Shown here one piece after another: positions 35,506 to 44,272 of a stretch of DNA of 64,000 nt (positions are counted from its first letter, which is position 1; each line of letters begins with the position of its first letter). Origin of the DNA: DAOTWP01 sp034435675. Lineage in GTDB: Bacteria; Chloroflexota; Anaerolineae; Aggregatilineales; Phototrophicaceae. The stretch spans positions 1 to 64,000 of the forward strand of contig DAOTWP010000155.1 in assembly GCA_034435675.1 (NCBI GenBank), in the 5' to 3' direction. A program made the position numbers and the translations under genes. The notes under the pieces were generated by a model. It was not told the origin of the DNA. It made no database searches and saw nothing but the letters and a program-made list of their open reading frames with translations.

Positions 35506-37604
35506 GGGATCAGCCTGCACCGGTCATCGCGGCTCACGGACTGTTCATTGACTACCGGCTGAAAGACCGCTGGTTGAACGCGATCCATAATGTTTCACTG
35601 ACCATTGAGCCGGGGGAAATTCACGGGCTGGTCGGTGAAAGTGGCAGCGGCAAAAGCACGCTGGCGCTGGCGTTAATGCGCTATATGGCGGGCAACGCAC
35701 GGATTGCCGCCGGGGATATCCTGTTTGACGGCGAAAACCTGGTCAACAAAAGTGATGCCGATATGCGGCGACTGTGGGGCGACCGTATGGCGCTGGTGCC
35801 GCAAAATCCGCTGGCGGCGCTCAACCCATCGTACACGATTGGCGAACAAATCGCGGAAGTGCTGCGCCAGCATGCCGGGCTGCCCCCCCGTGCGGCACGC
35901 CAGCGTGTCGAAGAAATGCTGGATCGTGTCCGTATTCCCGACCCGCGTGCCATTGCCCGGCGTTATCCGCACCAGCTCAGCGGGGGTATGCAGCAGCGCG
36001 TGACGATTGCGATGGCACTGTGTACCAGCCCGCGCCTGCTGGTACTGGACGAACCGACCACCGCGCTGGATGTGACGACCCAGGCGGTGATTCTCGATCT
36101 GTTTCGGGATCTGATCCGCGAAAATGCCGGGGCAGCATTATACGTGTCACACAACCTGGGCACTGTCGCGCAGTTGTGTGACCGCATCACCGTGCTTTAC
36201 GGCGGGGAAGTGATGGCAAGCGGTCCGGTGCACGCGATCTATGCCAGCTCGATACACCCGTACACCATGGGCTTGCTGGCGAGTATCCCGCGCCGCCAGC
36301 AGGCGCAGTTGCAGGAGACGCGCCTGCCTACGATTGAAGGCATTGCTCCATCGCTGGCGGAACGCAGCGCGGGCTGTGTCTTCGCGCCGCGCTGCCCGCT
36401 GGCGTCCGAGGCGCATGGCTGTTTTACCGTGAAACCCCGCGCCGAAGCTGTAGATGCGGCGCGCGTCGTCGCCTGTCACCGCTGGCGCGAAATCAGCAGC
36501 GATACGGTAAAGCTGAAGACTGAGCCAGAGCAAAAACTGGACAGCGCGCCACCGCGGGCAGGCTATGTGCTGGAAGCGCAGAACATTCGCAAGCGCTTCG
36601 GCAGTCATACCCTGCTTAGCCGCCTGACGGGTGATGGTTCCAATTTTGTGCAGGCGGTGGATGACGTCAGCCTGCGGATTCGCCAGCGTTCTACACTGGG
36701 GCTGGTGGGCGAAAGCGGCAGCGGCAAAAGCACACTGGCGCGGGTCATTGTGGCGCTGGCGGCGGCGGATAGTGGCGAAATCGCGCTGTGTGAGGCGCAG
36801 ATTCCCAACACGCTGGCAGCACGCAGCAAAGACGTTTTGCGCAATCTGCAAATGGTCTTTCAAAATCCGAACGACGCGCTAAACCCTTACACGCCCATCG
36901 GGCAGGCGCTGGTTCGCACCATCATGCAGCTCAGCAGCCCCCGCCCCACACGCCAGCAGGCACGCGAACGGGCGCTGGAACTGCTTGACGCAGTACGCCT
37001 GACGCCGGATTATCTGGAGCGCTACCCCAACGAACTCAGCGGCGGCGAAAAGCAGCGGATTGCCATCGCCCGCGCCTTTGCTGCGAACCCGGCGCTGGTG
37101 GTTGCGGATGAACCGACATCCTCACTGGATGTGTCCGTGCAGGCGGTTATTCTCAACCTGCTCAAAGACCTGCGTGCGCAGGAGGGGGCATCCTACCTGC
37201 TGATCTCGCACGATCTGGATGTGATTACCTACCTTGCTGACTGGATCGCTGTGCTGTATCTAGGGCAGATCGTTGAGGTGGGTGATACCCATGATGTCTA
37301 CAACGTGCCGTCGCACCCCTATACCGAGGCGCTGCTCTCGGCAATTCCTGAACCCGACCCGACCCGCCAGCCCGGACATATCCGCCTGACGGGCGATGTC
37401 CCCAGCGCCAGCCGCATCCCGCCGGGCTGTCGCTTTCACACGCGCTGCCCGCGCTTTCTGGGGGACATCTGCAAAACGCAGGAACCTCCCTGGCGCGACG
37501 CCGGAGATGGTCATTTTATTCGCTGCCATATCCCGGTCGAGGAGTTGTCCGTGCTTCAGCAGACGAATGGCAGCAGCCAGCCACAGGAGCAGCAGAGGTC
37601 ATGA
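35502..37604 (+). CDS. Fused double ABC ATPase of a peptide importer (DppD-DppF)
   Basis: A 700-aa protein with two complete ATPase modules. First: Walker A GESGSGKST (about residue 47), LSGGMQQR, Walker B LLVLDEPTTALD. Second: Walker A GESGSGKST (about residue 405), LSGGEKQR, LVVADEPTSSLD. Each is followed by the oligopeptide-transporter C-terminal extension with cysteines (GCVFAPRCPLA; GCRFHTRCPRFLGDIC), which in homologues can bind a 4Fe-4S cluster. In many bacteria these are separate genes (dppD, dppF). Both ends overlap neighbours by ATGA. Confidence 0.93.
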   Translation: MRDQPAPVIAAHGLFIDYRLKDRWLNAIHNVSLTIEPGEIHGLVGESGSGKSTLALALMRYMAGNARIAAGDILFDGENLVNKSDADMRRLWGDRMALVPQNPLAALNPSYTIGEQIAEVLRQHAGLPPRAARQRVEEMLDRVRIPDPRAIARRYPHQLSGGMQQRVTIAMALCTSPRLLVLDEPTTALDVTTQAVILDLFRDLIRENAGAALYVSHNLGTVAQLCDRITVLYGGEVMASGPVHAIYASSIHPYTMGLLASIPRRQQAQLQETRLPTIEGIAPSLAERSAGCVFAPRCPLASEAHGCFTVKPRAEAVDAARVVACHRWREISSDTVKLKTEPEQKLDSAPPRAGYVLEAQNIRKRFGSHTLLSRLTGDGSNFVQAVDDVSLRIRQRSTLGLVGESGSGKSTLARVIVALAAADSGEIALCEAQIPNTLAARSKDVLRNLQMVFQNPNDALNPYTPIGQALVRTIMQLSSPRPTRQQARERALELLDAVRLTPDYLERYPNELSGGEKQRIAIARAFAANPALVVADEPTSSLDVSVQAVILNLLKDLRAQEGASYLLISHDLDVITYLADWIAVLYLGQIVEVGDTHDVYNVPSHPYTEALLSAIPEPDPTRQPGHIRLTGDVPSASRIPPGCRFHTRCPRFLGDICKTQEPPWRDAGDGHFIRCHIPVEELSVLQQTNGSSQPQEQQRS

Positions 37605-38554
37605 TCCGTTTTCTCATCCGCCGCACATTCCTGCTCGTCATCACGCTGTTGATCGCCTCGATCACGATTTTCGCGCTGACCATGCTGCTGCCCGGTGATG
37701 TCGCCAAACAAACGCTGGGGCGTGATGCCACCGAAGAAGCGCTGGCAGCACGCCGCGCAGAGCTGGGGCTGGATCGTCCTGTGCCGGAGCAGTATGTCAA
37801 CTGGCTGGGCGGCTTCCTGATGGGCAACTGGGGCAGATCATTCAATACCGGCAGACCCCCGGTGCGCCCGCTGGTGCTCGATGCAACGGCGAATTCGCTG
37901 GGACTGGCGCTGTTTACACTGCTGGTCGCTATTCCGCTGGCGGTGGTGCTGGGGGTGCTGGCGGCGCTGAATGAGGACAAATGGATTGACAGCGCGGTGT
38001 CCATCTTTTCGCTGGCGGTGGTTGGGCTGCCGGAATTCGTGACCGCGCTGGTACTCATCAATGGTGTGGCGTTGGGAATTGAAGCGCTGGGACTGCCCGC
38101 CAGTTCGATGATTTCGCCGGGTGATACGTTCGGTGAACGGCTGCGACTGCTGCTGCTGCCCGCGATTACGGCGACGTTTGTGCTGCTGGGTTACATTGCC
38201 CGCATGACCCGCGCGGGCGTGCTGGACGAACTGAATAAACCTTACGTGCGCACGGCGATTCTCAAAGGGCTGCCGCGCCGCGTGGTGATCTTCAAGCATG
38301 TGCTGCGCAACGCCATGCTGCCGACCATTACCGTGATTGCCATCAGCTTTGGCTGGCTGATCGGTGGCTTGATTGTGATTGAAAATGTCTTCACCTACCC
38401 TGGTCTGGGCAGCCTGATGGTTGATGCTGTCAAAAGCAAGAACATCCCGGTCATTCAGGCATCGGTGCTGGTGATTGTCTTCTTCTTCGCGCTGGCAAAC
38501 CTGCTGGCAGACTTCGCCTATGCGCTGCTGAACCCGCGTATTCGGCTGGAGTAG
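37601..38554 (+). CDS. ABC importer permease (DppB/OppB-like)
   Basis: A 317-aa permease: N-terminal helix (RRTFLLVITLLIASITIFALTMLLPGDVA), VPEQYVNWLGGFLMGNWGRS (DppB signature), then five helices with the EAA-type loop YVRTAILKGLPRRVVIFKHVLRNA. It completes the importer (binding protein, DppC, fused ATPase, DppB). Placing DppB last rather than directly after the binding protein is unusual. It starts inside the ATPase stop (ATGA). It converges on the GT2 gene with only 13 bases between stops. Confidence 0.92.
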   Translation: MIRFLIRRTFLLVITLLIASITIFALTMLLPGDVAKQTLGRDATEEALAARRAELGLDRPVPEQYVNWLGGFLMGNWGRSFNTGRPPVRPLVLDATANSLGLALFTLLVAIPLAVVLGVLAALNEDKWIDSAVSIFSLAVVGLPEFVTALVLINGVALGIEALGLPASSMISPGDTFGERLRLLLLPAITATFVLLGYIARMTRAGVLDELNKPYVRTAILKGLPRRVVIFKHVLRNAMLPTITVIAISFGWLIGGLIVIENVFTYPGLGSLMVDAVKSKNIPVIQASVLVIVFFFALANLLADFAYALLNPRIRLE

Positions 38555-38567
38555 GCAGGCGGCGCGT

Positions 38568-39488
38568 CTACTCCTGTGCCGTGAACATCAACCGCAGCAT
38601 GGCAATCTGCTCGGCAATCAAGCCCATCAGGAAGACGATGATGCTGATGGTGATTAGCAGCGGAGGCATATTGCTGAAGCGGTTTTCGGCGATCAACTGG
38701 TACGCACCATAACCGATACCCAGCGCGCCGAACAGCAGACTCAGCGGCAGAAAAATCTTCAGCGGCACGAACAGCACTGCCATGCGCGTAATGGTCAGTG
38801 TAAAGCGCAAGCCATCGCGCAGGGGGCGAATACTGCTCCTGCCACCCTTGCGCGCGGGGGAGACAATCGGTTCATAACGCACGCGGAAACCGGAGCGAAA
38901 CATGGCGATGGTGATTGTCGTCGGGTACGAATAGCGGTTGGGCAGCAGGTAGACAAACTTCTTCAGCATGTTCGATCTGACTACGCGAAAGCCGGAGGTC
39001 AGGTCTTTGACCGGGTAGCCGACCACGTAGGAGGCGTAGCGGTTAAAGAATGTGTTGGCAAAATTGCGATGCAGTTTGGCATCCGAGTCGCGCGTGCGCG
39101 CCCCGACGACCATGTCGTAATCGCCGATATACGACACCAGTCGGGGCACATCCGCTGGCGGGTGCTGCCCGTCAGAGTCCATCATAACGATAACATCCCC
39201 TGTCGCCGCGCGAATGCCGGTCTTGACCGCCGCGCCGTTGCCGATGTTATACGGGTGGCGTAACACGGTAGCGCCATGCTGCCGCGCCACATCCACCGTA
39301 TTATCACTGGAACAATCGTCCACCACGATGATCTCGTGATAATCCCCCGTGCTGCGCAGCGCGTCAATGACCTGACCGATAATCGCCGCTTCGTTGTAGG
39401 CAGGCATGATAATCGAGATGCGCGGTTTGGCACTTGTCTCGGCTGGAGCCGCCGCCGGGGCTGCTTCGGTGAAAGCTGTTTCGATCAT
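38568..39488 (-). CDS. Glycosyltransferase family 2 (polyprenyl-phosphate sugar synthase-like)
   Basis: A 306-aa protein with a GT-A domain (residues about 22-230; IIMPAYNEAAIIGQVIDAL, EIIVVDDCSSDNT, MDSDGQHPP with the metal-binding DxD-type acids, DLTSGFRVV) and two C-terminal membrane helices (about 238-262 and 272-295). This layout is that of dolichyl/undecaprenyl-phosphate mannose or glucose synthases, which load a sugar onto a lipid carrier on the inner face of the membrane. Its product could feed the GT-C enzyme at 15726-18149. That link is inference. Confidence 0.88.
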   Translation of the reverse strand: MIETAFTEAAPAAAPAETSAKPRISIIMPAYNEAAIIGQVIDALRSTGDYHEIIVVDDCSSDNTVDVARQHGATVLRHPYNIGNGAAVKTGIRAATGDVIVMMDSDGQHPPADVPRLVSYIGDYDMVVGARTRDSDAKLHRNFANTFFNRYASYVVGYPVKDLTSGFRVVRSNMLKKFVYLLPNRYSYPTTITIAMFRSGFRVRYEPIVSPARKGGRSSIRPLRDGLRFTLTITRMAVLFVPLKIFLPLSLLFGALGIGYGAYQLIAENRFSNMPPLLITISIIVFLMGLIAEQIAMLRLMFTAQE

Positions 39489-39573
39489 CGTCCACTCTGC
39501 CTTTGCTGCTGTGATCCCAACAAAACGTGACGTATTATAGAGAGTATTCGATGAAGATGTGAGGTGCAGCCTT

Positions 39574-39882
39574 ATGCCATTGTATGATTACAAGTGCCCC
39601 AACTGCGATCACCGCTTTGAGGCACGCCACAGCATCAATGCTGCCGCTCCTGCCTGCCCGCAGTGCGGCTTTGTCGGCGTCCAGCGCGTCATTACCAGCG
39701 CCCCGGCAGTTGCTGGCGGCATTCTGACGCATCCCGGCGACGGTAGACGCGCATCGAAAGAGCAGCTTCGCAGCAAATGGCAGGAAGAATCGCCCAAACT
39801 GCAAAAGAAGCTGGAAGACAAGCTTGGCAAAGACACGGTAGAGCGGTTGGGGGGCGATATTTTCCGCGCCAACAGCGGGTGA
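39574..39882 (+). CDS. FmdB-type zinc ribbon protein
   Basis: A 102-aa protein: MPLYDYKCPNCDHRFEARHS, then CPQCGFVGVQRVITSAP, two CxxC pairs (Cys8/11 and about Cys29/32) forming one zinc ribbon, followed by a lysine/glutamate-rich helical tail. FmdB-family proteins are small putative regulators of unclear function. ATG chosen at 39574, with GAGG nine bases upstream. The next gene starts four bases after the stop. Confidence 0.85.
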   Translation: MPLYDYKCPNCDHRFEARHSINAAAPACPQCGFVGVQRVITSAPAVAGGILTHPGDGRRASKEQLRSKWQEESPKLQKKLEDKLGKDTVERLGGDIFRANSG

Positions 39883-39885
39883 GCA

Positions 39886-40674
39886 ATGACCAGCACACCG
39901 ATTAACTTTGACCGCGCCGTTGCGTTTTATGATGCCACGCGGGGGTTTCCGCCAGAGATTGAGCAGCAGGTGGGCGCATTTATCGCCCGGCATGCCGCCC
40001 TGCACCCACACGCGCAGGTGCTGGAAATCGGCATCGGCACCGGGCGCGTGGCGCTGCCGCTTGCCCCGCAGGTCGGCGCAGTCTATGGCATTGATGTTTC
40101 GGCAGAAATGATGCAGCGTCTGCGGGAAAAACAGCACACTGAGCGCGTGTATGTAGCGCTGTCCGACGCTGCCGCGCTGCCCTTCCCGGCAGAAGCATTT
40201 GACGCGGCGCTGGTGGTACATGTCTTCCACTTAATCCAGAACCTCGAACCGCCGCTGCGCGAACTGCGGCGCGTTCTCAAGCCCGGCGGACTGCTGCTGT
40301 CCGGCTTTGCAGGTGGACGCGGAACGATTGAGCCGCTGAGCACCGCGCTGCAAGCGGCGCACCCGGTGTTTGATCGTGGACGTTCGACAAGCGGGCAGGT
40401 CGAACGCATCCAGAGCGCGCTGCAAGGGGCAGGCTGGCAGCAGGTCGCCAGCTACACCCTGCCTTACAGCATCGAACGTACACCGCAGAGTTTTCTGGAC
40501 GATCTGCTCCAGCGTCGTTGGTCAAGCACATGGAGCATGAGCGACGAGGAACTCGCCCTCGGCATCGCGGCGGTGCGCCATGCCATTGTGACGCATTTCA
40601 ACGGCAATGCAGCGCAGGTAGTGCGTGTAGATGTGGGCTTCGCACTGGCAGTTTACCGCCAGGAACCACCCTGA
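39886..40674 (+). CDS. Class I SAM-dependent methyltransferase
   Basis: A 262-aa protein with a Rossmann methyltransferase core: motif I VLEIGIGTGRVALPL (about residues 45-59), acidic GIDVSAEMM after strand 2, SDAAALPFPAEAFDAALVVHVFHL (motif IV) and LREL..VLKPGGLLLSGF (motif VI). It resembles the UbiE/BioC-like methyltransferase_11 group. The substrate cannot be inferred. It overlaps the amidohydrolase start by one base (TGATG) and follows the FmdB gene closely, forming a three-gene unit. Confidence 0.88.
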   Translation: MTSTPINFDRAVAFYDATRGFPPEIEQQVGAFIARHAALHPHAQVLEIGIGTGRVALPLAPQVGAVYGIDVSAEMMQRLREKQHTERVYVALSDAAALPFPAEAFDAALVVHVFHLIQNLEPPLRELRRVLKPGGLLLSGFAGGRGTIEPLSTALQAAHPVFDRGRSTSGQVERIQSALQGAGWQQVASYTLPYSIERTPQSFLDDLLQRRWSSTWSMSDEELALGIAAVRHAIVTHFNGNAAQVVRVDVGFALAVYRQEPP

Positions 40675-41852
40675 TGCCCGCACGCCCGCTGACCATCCGC
40701 AATGCACACGTGTGGGACGGCACGCAGGCGCAGCGCCGCGATCTGCACATGGCAAACGGGCGCATTGTGGCAGAAGCGCCCGCCAGCGCGCAGCAGGTTG
40801 ACCTTGACGGTTACACGATCTTTCCCGGCTTGATCAACGCGCACGATCATCTGGAACTGAATCACTACCCGCGCACCAAGTTCCGCGCGGTCTACAACAA
40901 CGCGCACGAATGGGGTGAGGATGTCAACACGCGGCTGAGCGACGAGCCGTTCAAGACGCTGCGCAGCTACCCGCTGTGGGATCGCCTGTTCATCGGTGGG
41001 CTGAAAAACCTGCTCTGCGGGGCAACAACAGTGGCGCATCACGGTCCGCCATACAGGGAGATGTACCGCCACGATTTCCCGGTGCGTGTGCTGCGGCGCT
41101 GCGGCTGGGCGCATTCGCTGCACTTCAGCACGGAAGACGAAATCGTGCGCTCCTACCGCAGCACACCGCCGGACATGCCCTGGTTTATCCACCTCGCCGA
41201 AGGTACGGATGAAGTCGCCGCCGGTGAGTATCAGCGACTGAAGGCGTTGAGATGTGTGAGAAAGAACACAGTGATCGTACATGGGGTGGGCGTTAACCAA
41301 AAGGACATTGACGATGCTTCGAAAACCATTCGGGGCATCATTTGGTGTCCATCGACAAACAAATACCTGCTCGGCAAAACCCTGCAACTCAGTTTCTACG
41401 GTTATAGAGGCGGGACTAAAGGAAATTTCGATATTGCGCTCGGCAGTGACTCAAGGTTGACTGCCGATGGCGATCTAGGTAGCGAGATTGAAGCAGCAAT
41501 AGCTGCATCGCAGTGTGATGCTGAGTGCGTTTTGGCGTTCGTAACGCTTCGCGCCGCAGGTATCCTCGGCTTATCTGATGCAGGTCACCTGAATCAGGGC
41601 ACTACAGCAGATTTTGTAATCGGTCATAGTCGTAATCGAAATCAACTCGTCGTGCGCGACGGCGTCCCGCGCATTGGCGATCCCGACGTGATGGCGAAAT
41701 TCCCCGGCGTTCCCACGGTGGACGCCACGCTGGATGGCAGACCCAAACGCATTCACACTGACCTAGCGCGGCAGATTCACCGCTGCCAGTTGAAAGAACG
41801 CGGGCTGGAAGTGGACACGCCTGCATCCGGGCAGCGCTTCTGGTTTGGTTGA
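40674..41852 (+). CDS. Amidohydrolase (metal-dependent, cyclic deaminase-like)
   Basis: A 392-aa TIM-barrel amidohydrolase: N-terminal beta part with VWDGTQAQRRDLHMANGRIV, FPGLINAHDHLELN (HxH metal ligands), TVAHHG, WFIHLAEGTDE, VIVHGVGV (His) and DIALGSDSRLTADGDL (catalytic Asp), close to the atrazine/guanine-deaminase branch. Substrate unknown. The ATG is coupled to the methyltransferase stop. A patch of about 400 bases (about 41240-41650, residues about 190-325) is visibly poorer in G+C and uses different codons from both flanks, although the reading frame is intact. This suggests replacement by a homologous segment from another source. Confidence 0.87.
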   Translation: MPARPLTIRNAHVWDGTQAQRRDLHMANGRIVAEAPASAQQVDLDGYTIFPGLINAHDHLELNHYPRTKFRAVYNNAHEWGEDVNTRLSDEPFKTLRSYPLWDRLFIGGLKNLLCGATTVAHHGPPYREMYRHDFPVRVLRRCGWAHSLHFSTEDEIVRSYRSTPPDMPWFIHLAEGTDEVAAGEYQRLKALRCVRKNTVIVHGVGVNQKDIDDASKTIRGIIWCPSTNKYLLGKTLQLSFYGYRGGTKGNFDIALGSDSRLTADGDLGSEIEAAIAASQCDAECVLAFVTLRAAGILGLSDAGHLNQGTTADFVIGHSRNRNQLVVRDGVPRIGDPDVMAKFPGVPTVDATLDGRPKRIHTDLARQIHRCQLKERGLEVDTPASGQRFWFG

Positions 41853-41933
41853 AGCAGATGTTTTGCGTTCTTCGCGTCTTTGCGGTTCAATAACGCCTAT
41901 TGGCAGCTTACCAGAAATTCACCCGATACCCCT

Positions 41934-43502
41934 ATGGCACAAATTCTCTTTGGACAATCGTACTACCTGCGCTTTGACCCTAAGCTGTGGGACGCCATGC
42001 AGCCCTACCCCCCGCTGGGCACGCTGTACGCGGCGAGCTACATGCGCGAACGCGGCTATTCCGTCGCGCTGTTCGACGCCATGCTGAGTGAAGGACCGGC
42101 AGAATGGGCGGCGATGGTGCGGCGCATCAAACCACCCTATGCCGTCATCTTTGAGGACAATTTCAATTACCTGAGCAAAATGTCGCTGCTGCGCATGCGA
42201 GCCGCTGCCTTTGAGATGATTGGCGCGGCGCAAGCAGCAGGCAGCACGGTGATTGTCTGCGGCGCGGACATGACCGACCACACCGAGCAGTATTTGCAGC
42301 AGGGTGCGGATTTTGTGCTGCTGGGCGAAGGTGAGGAAACGCTGGGCGAACTGCTGGATTATCTCGAAGCAAGACCAGACACCATCCCTGAATCCGCTCC
42401 CCGTCCTCAGGGAAAGGATTCATTATCGCCCGCACAGGAGGATGCCGGTCTGTATGCCATCCGTTCGCTGGCGTACATGCATAACGGCGAGGTGGTCAAA
42501 ACGCCGCCGCGCCCGGTTATCCGCGACCTGAACGCGCTGCCTTTCCCCGCGTGGGAACTGGTGGATCGCGAGCAGTATCGCGCGGTGTGGCGCGCGCGGC
42601 ACGGTTACTACAGCATGAACCTTGTCACCACGCGCGGCTGCCCGTTCCACTGCAACTGGTGTGCCAAGCCCATCTGGGGGCAAAAATACAGTGTGCGCAG
42701 CCCGCAGAATGTCGTCGCGGAAATGCAGTGGCTGCAAGAACACTTCCAGCCAGATCACATCTGGTTCATGGACGACATCATGGGCATTCAGGATCGCTGG
42801 ATTGAAGAATTCGCCGACCTGCTGGACGCAGCAAATGTGCACATTCCGTTCAAGAGCCTCAACCGGGTTGACCTGCTGCTGCGTGGCAAAACGATCCCCG
42901 CGCTGGCACGGGCGGGCGCAAAGATCGTCTGGGTCGGGGCGGAAAGCGGCAGCCAGAAGATCCTCGATGCGATGGACAAGGGTACGCGCGTGGAGCAGAT
43001 TTACGAGGCAGCAAGGCAGCTCCATGCGCACGGCGTCAAGGTGGCGTTCTTTCTGCAATTTGGCTATCCCGGCGAAACCCGCGAAGACATCGAACTCACG
43101 CTGAAGATGGTGCGCGATCTGCTGCCCGACGACATCGGCATCAGTGTCAGCTACCCACTGCCCGGCACGCCTTTCTACGAACGGGTCAGGCACGAGCTTG
43201 GCGAGCGCGTCAACTGGACAGACAGCGCCGATCTGGCGATGCTCTATCAGGGACCATTCGCCACCGAGTTCTACCGCCAACTGCATACCGTCGTCCACAA
43301 GGATTACCGTTCGCGCAAAACCTGGGCAGAACTCAGACACCTGCTGCGCAGACCGGCGAACCTGCGTCCATCGCATGTGCGCCAGACAGCGGCGATGCTC
43401 TACCACCGGCTGACGCTGCCCGCCGCCACCGCAAAGCTGAATCAACTGGCACGCCTGCCGCATGAGCCAACCCGCGTGCCGAACGTGGTCATCAGCGGGT
43501 AG
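41934..43502 (+). CDS. Cobalamin-binding radical SAM protein
   Basis: A 522-aa protein: N-terminal B12-binding-like domain (residues about 10-160; PYPPLGTLYAASYMRERGYS, VIVCGADMTD, GADFVLLGEGEETLGELL), then a radical SAM domain with the cluster motif RGCPFHCNWC (CxxxCxxC). WVGAESGSQKILDAMDKGT and FFLQFGYPGETREDIELTL follow. Such enzymes catalyse methylations or ring rearrangements; the substrate is unknown. The linker (about residues 150-165) is encoded by a palindromic stretch (42385-42422) absent from the paralogue at 47375. ATG at 41934 chosen over a TTG at 41880; neither has a good ribosome-binding site. Confidence 0.88.
   Translation: MAQILFGQSYYLRFDPKLWDAMQPYPPLGTLYAASYMRERGYSVALFDAMLSEGPAEWAAMVRRIKPPYAVIFEDNFNYLSKMSLLRMRAAAFEMIGAAQAAGSTVIVCGADMTDHTEQYLQQGADFVLLGEGEETLGELLDYLEARPDTIPESAPRPQGKDSLSPAQEDAGLYAIRSLAYMHNGEVVKTPPRPVIRDLNALPFPAWELVDREQYRAVWRARHGYYSMNLVTTRGCPFHCNWCAKPIWGQKYSVRSPQNVVAEMQWLQEHFQPDHIWFMDDIMGIQDRWIEEFADLLDAANVHIPFKSLNRVDLLLRGKTIPALARAGAKIVWVGAESGSQKILDAMDKGTRVEQIYEAARQLHAHGVKVAFFLQFGYPGETREDIELTLKMVRDLLPDDIGISVSYPLPGTPFYERVRHELGERVNWTDSADLAMLYQGPFATEFYRQLHTVVHKDYRSRKTWAELRHLLRRPANLRPSHVRQTAAMLYHRLTLPAATAKLNQLARLPHEPTRVPNVVISG
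42385..42422. repeat. Nested palindrome inside the radical SAM gene
   Basis: TCCCTGA (42385-42391) / TCAGGGA (42407-42413) and TGAATCC (42389-42395) / GGATTCA (42416-42422) are overlapping perfect 7-bp inverted repeats. They lie in the interdomain linker, in frame, which suggests a small palindromic element captured by the gene. Confidence 0.5.
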
Positions 43503-43591
43503 CAGCGGGTAGCAGCGGGCGAGCGCCGGGCGGGCGACTGGCGACCCTGTGTTAGAATCAGGTCAGTGGAATGCGAGCGGAGTAAACAGCG

Positions 43592-44161
43592 ATGGCGGTA
43601 GATAAACAGGTTCAGGAAAAACAAATCACCGTAGCGGAATTTGAGCAGTTCATTGCACTGCCGGAAAACATCGAGCGCCACTTCGAACTGATTGACGGAG
43701 AGATCGTCGAAAAGCCCATGCCTACACAGAAACATGGACGGATTATCTTTGTTTTCAATGGTGAACTGTACATCTATTTTGCGAAGAATCCCATCGGTTT
43801 TGGCGAAGTCGAAGTACGCTACCGGATTCCCGAAGACATCTACAATTCGCGCCAGCCGGATCTGGCAGTCGTGCTTGATCGGGAAACGCCCGCTGTGGAG
43901 CGCGGCGCGGTGCTGCGTATGCCTGATCTGATTGTGGAAGTCAAATCGCCGGACGAAAGCTACACCGGGCTGCGCAAGAAAGCCGCCTATTACCTCGCCA
44001 GCGGCGTGCGCATGGTCATTCTGGTCTACCCGGAGAAGCTGCTGGTCGAAATCTACGAACCTGATCAGGATGTGCAGATTCTGCGCGAGACGGATGTGAT
44101 TGACGGCGGCACAGTGCTGCCGGGGTTTACGCTGGCAGTGAGCAAGTTGCTGGAGGGCTAA
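43592..44161 (+). CDS. Uma2-family (DUF820) putative restriction-like endonuclease
   Basis: A 189-aa protein of the Uma2/DUF820 family, which is abundant in Cyanobacteria and Chloroflexota. The PD-(D/E)xK-type core is visible: FELIDGEIVEKP, then RQPDLAVVLDRE and DLIVEVKSPDESY with the catalytic D..EVK residues, then KAAYYLASGVRMVILVYPEK. Cellular role is unknown, with nuclease activity presumed from the fold. ATG after GGAGTAAACAGCG. It lies next to a decayed toxin-antitoxin module. Confidence 0.88.
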   Translation: MAVDKQVQEKQITVAEFEQFIALPENIERHFELIDGEIVEKPMPTQKHGRIIFVFNGELYIYFAKNPIGFGEVEVRYRIPEDIYNSRQPDLAVVLDRETPAVERGAVLRMPDLIVEVKSPDESYTGLRKKAAYYLASGVRMVILVYPEKLLVEIYEPDQDVQILRETDVIDGGTVLPGFTLAVSKLLEG

Positions 44162-44185
44162 ACAGCGCTGGCAGCGAAACGCACG

Positions 44186-44272
44186 ATGACGGATGACATG
44201 AAGCTGTCCGAACTAACGGTTTGACTGACGGTTTGACTGACGATTTGAAGGTTAGTGAATTTAAGGCGCTGA
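44186..44272 (+). pseudogene. RelB/antitoxin-like remnant broken by a 12-bp tandem repeat
   Basis: The frame from ATG 44186 reads MTDDMKLSELTV and stops at 44222-44224. Another frame continues the antitoxin-like sequence as DDLKVSEFKALIG. Between them lie two exact 12-bp units ACGGTTTGACTG and a third degenerate unit (44216-44251), so repeat slippage probably caused the frameshift. The start fits small antitoxins that begin MKLSELTV. Inactive as read. Confidence 0.5.
44216..44251. repeat. Three 12-bp tandem units in the antitoxin remnant
   Basis: ACGGTTTGACTG at 44216-44227 and 44228-44239 (identical), then ACGATTTGAAGG at 44240-44251. Each of the first two units carries a TGA stop in the antitoxin frame. 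Confidence 0.7.
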
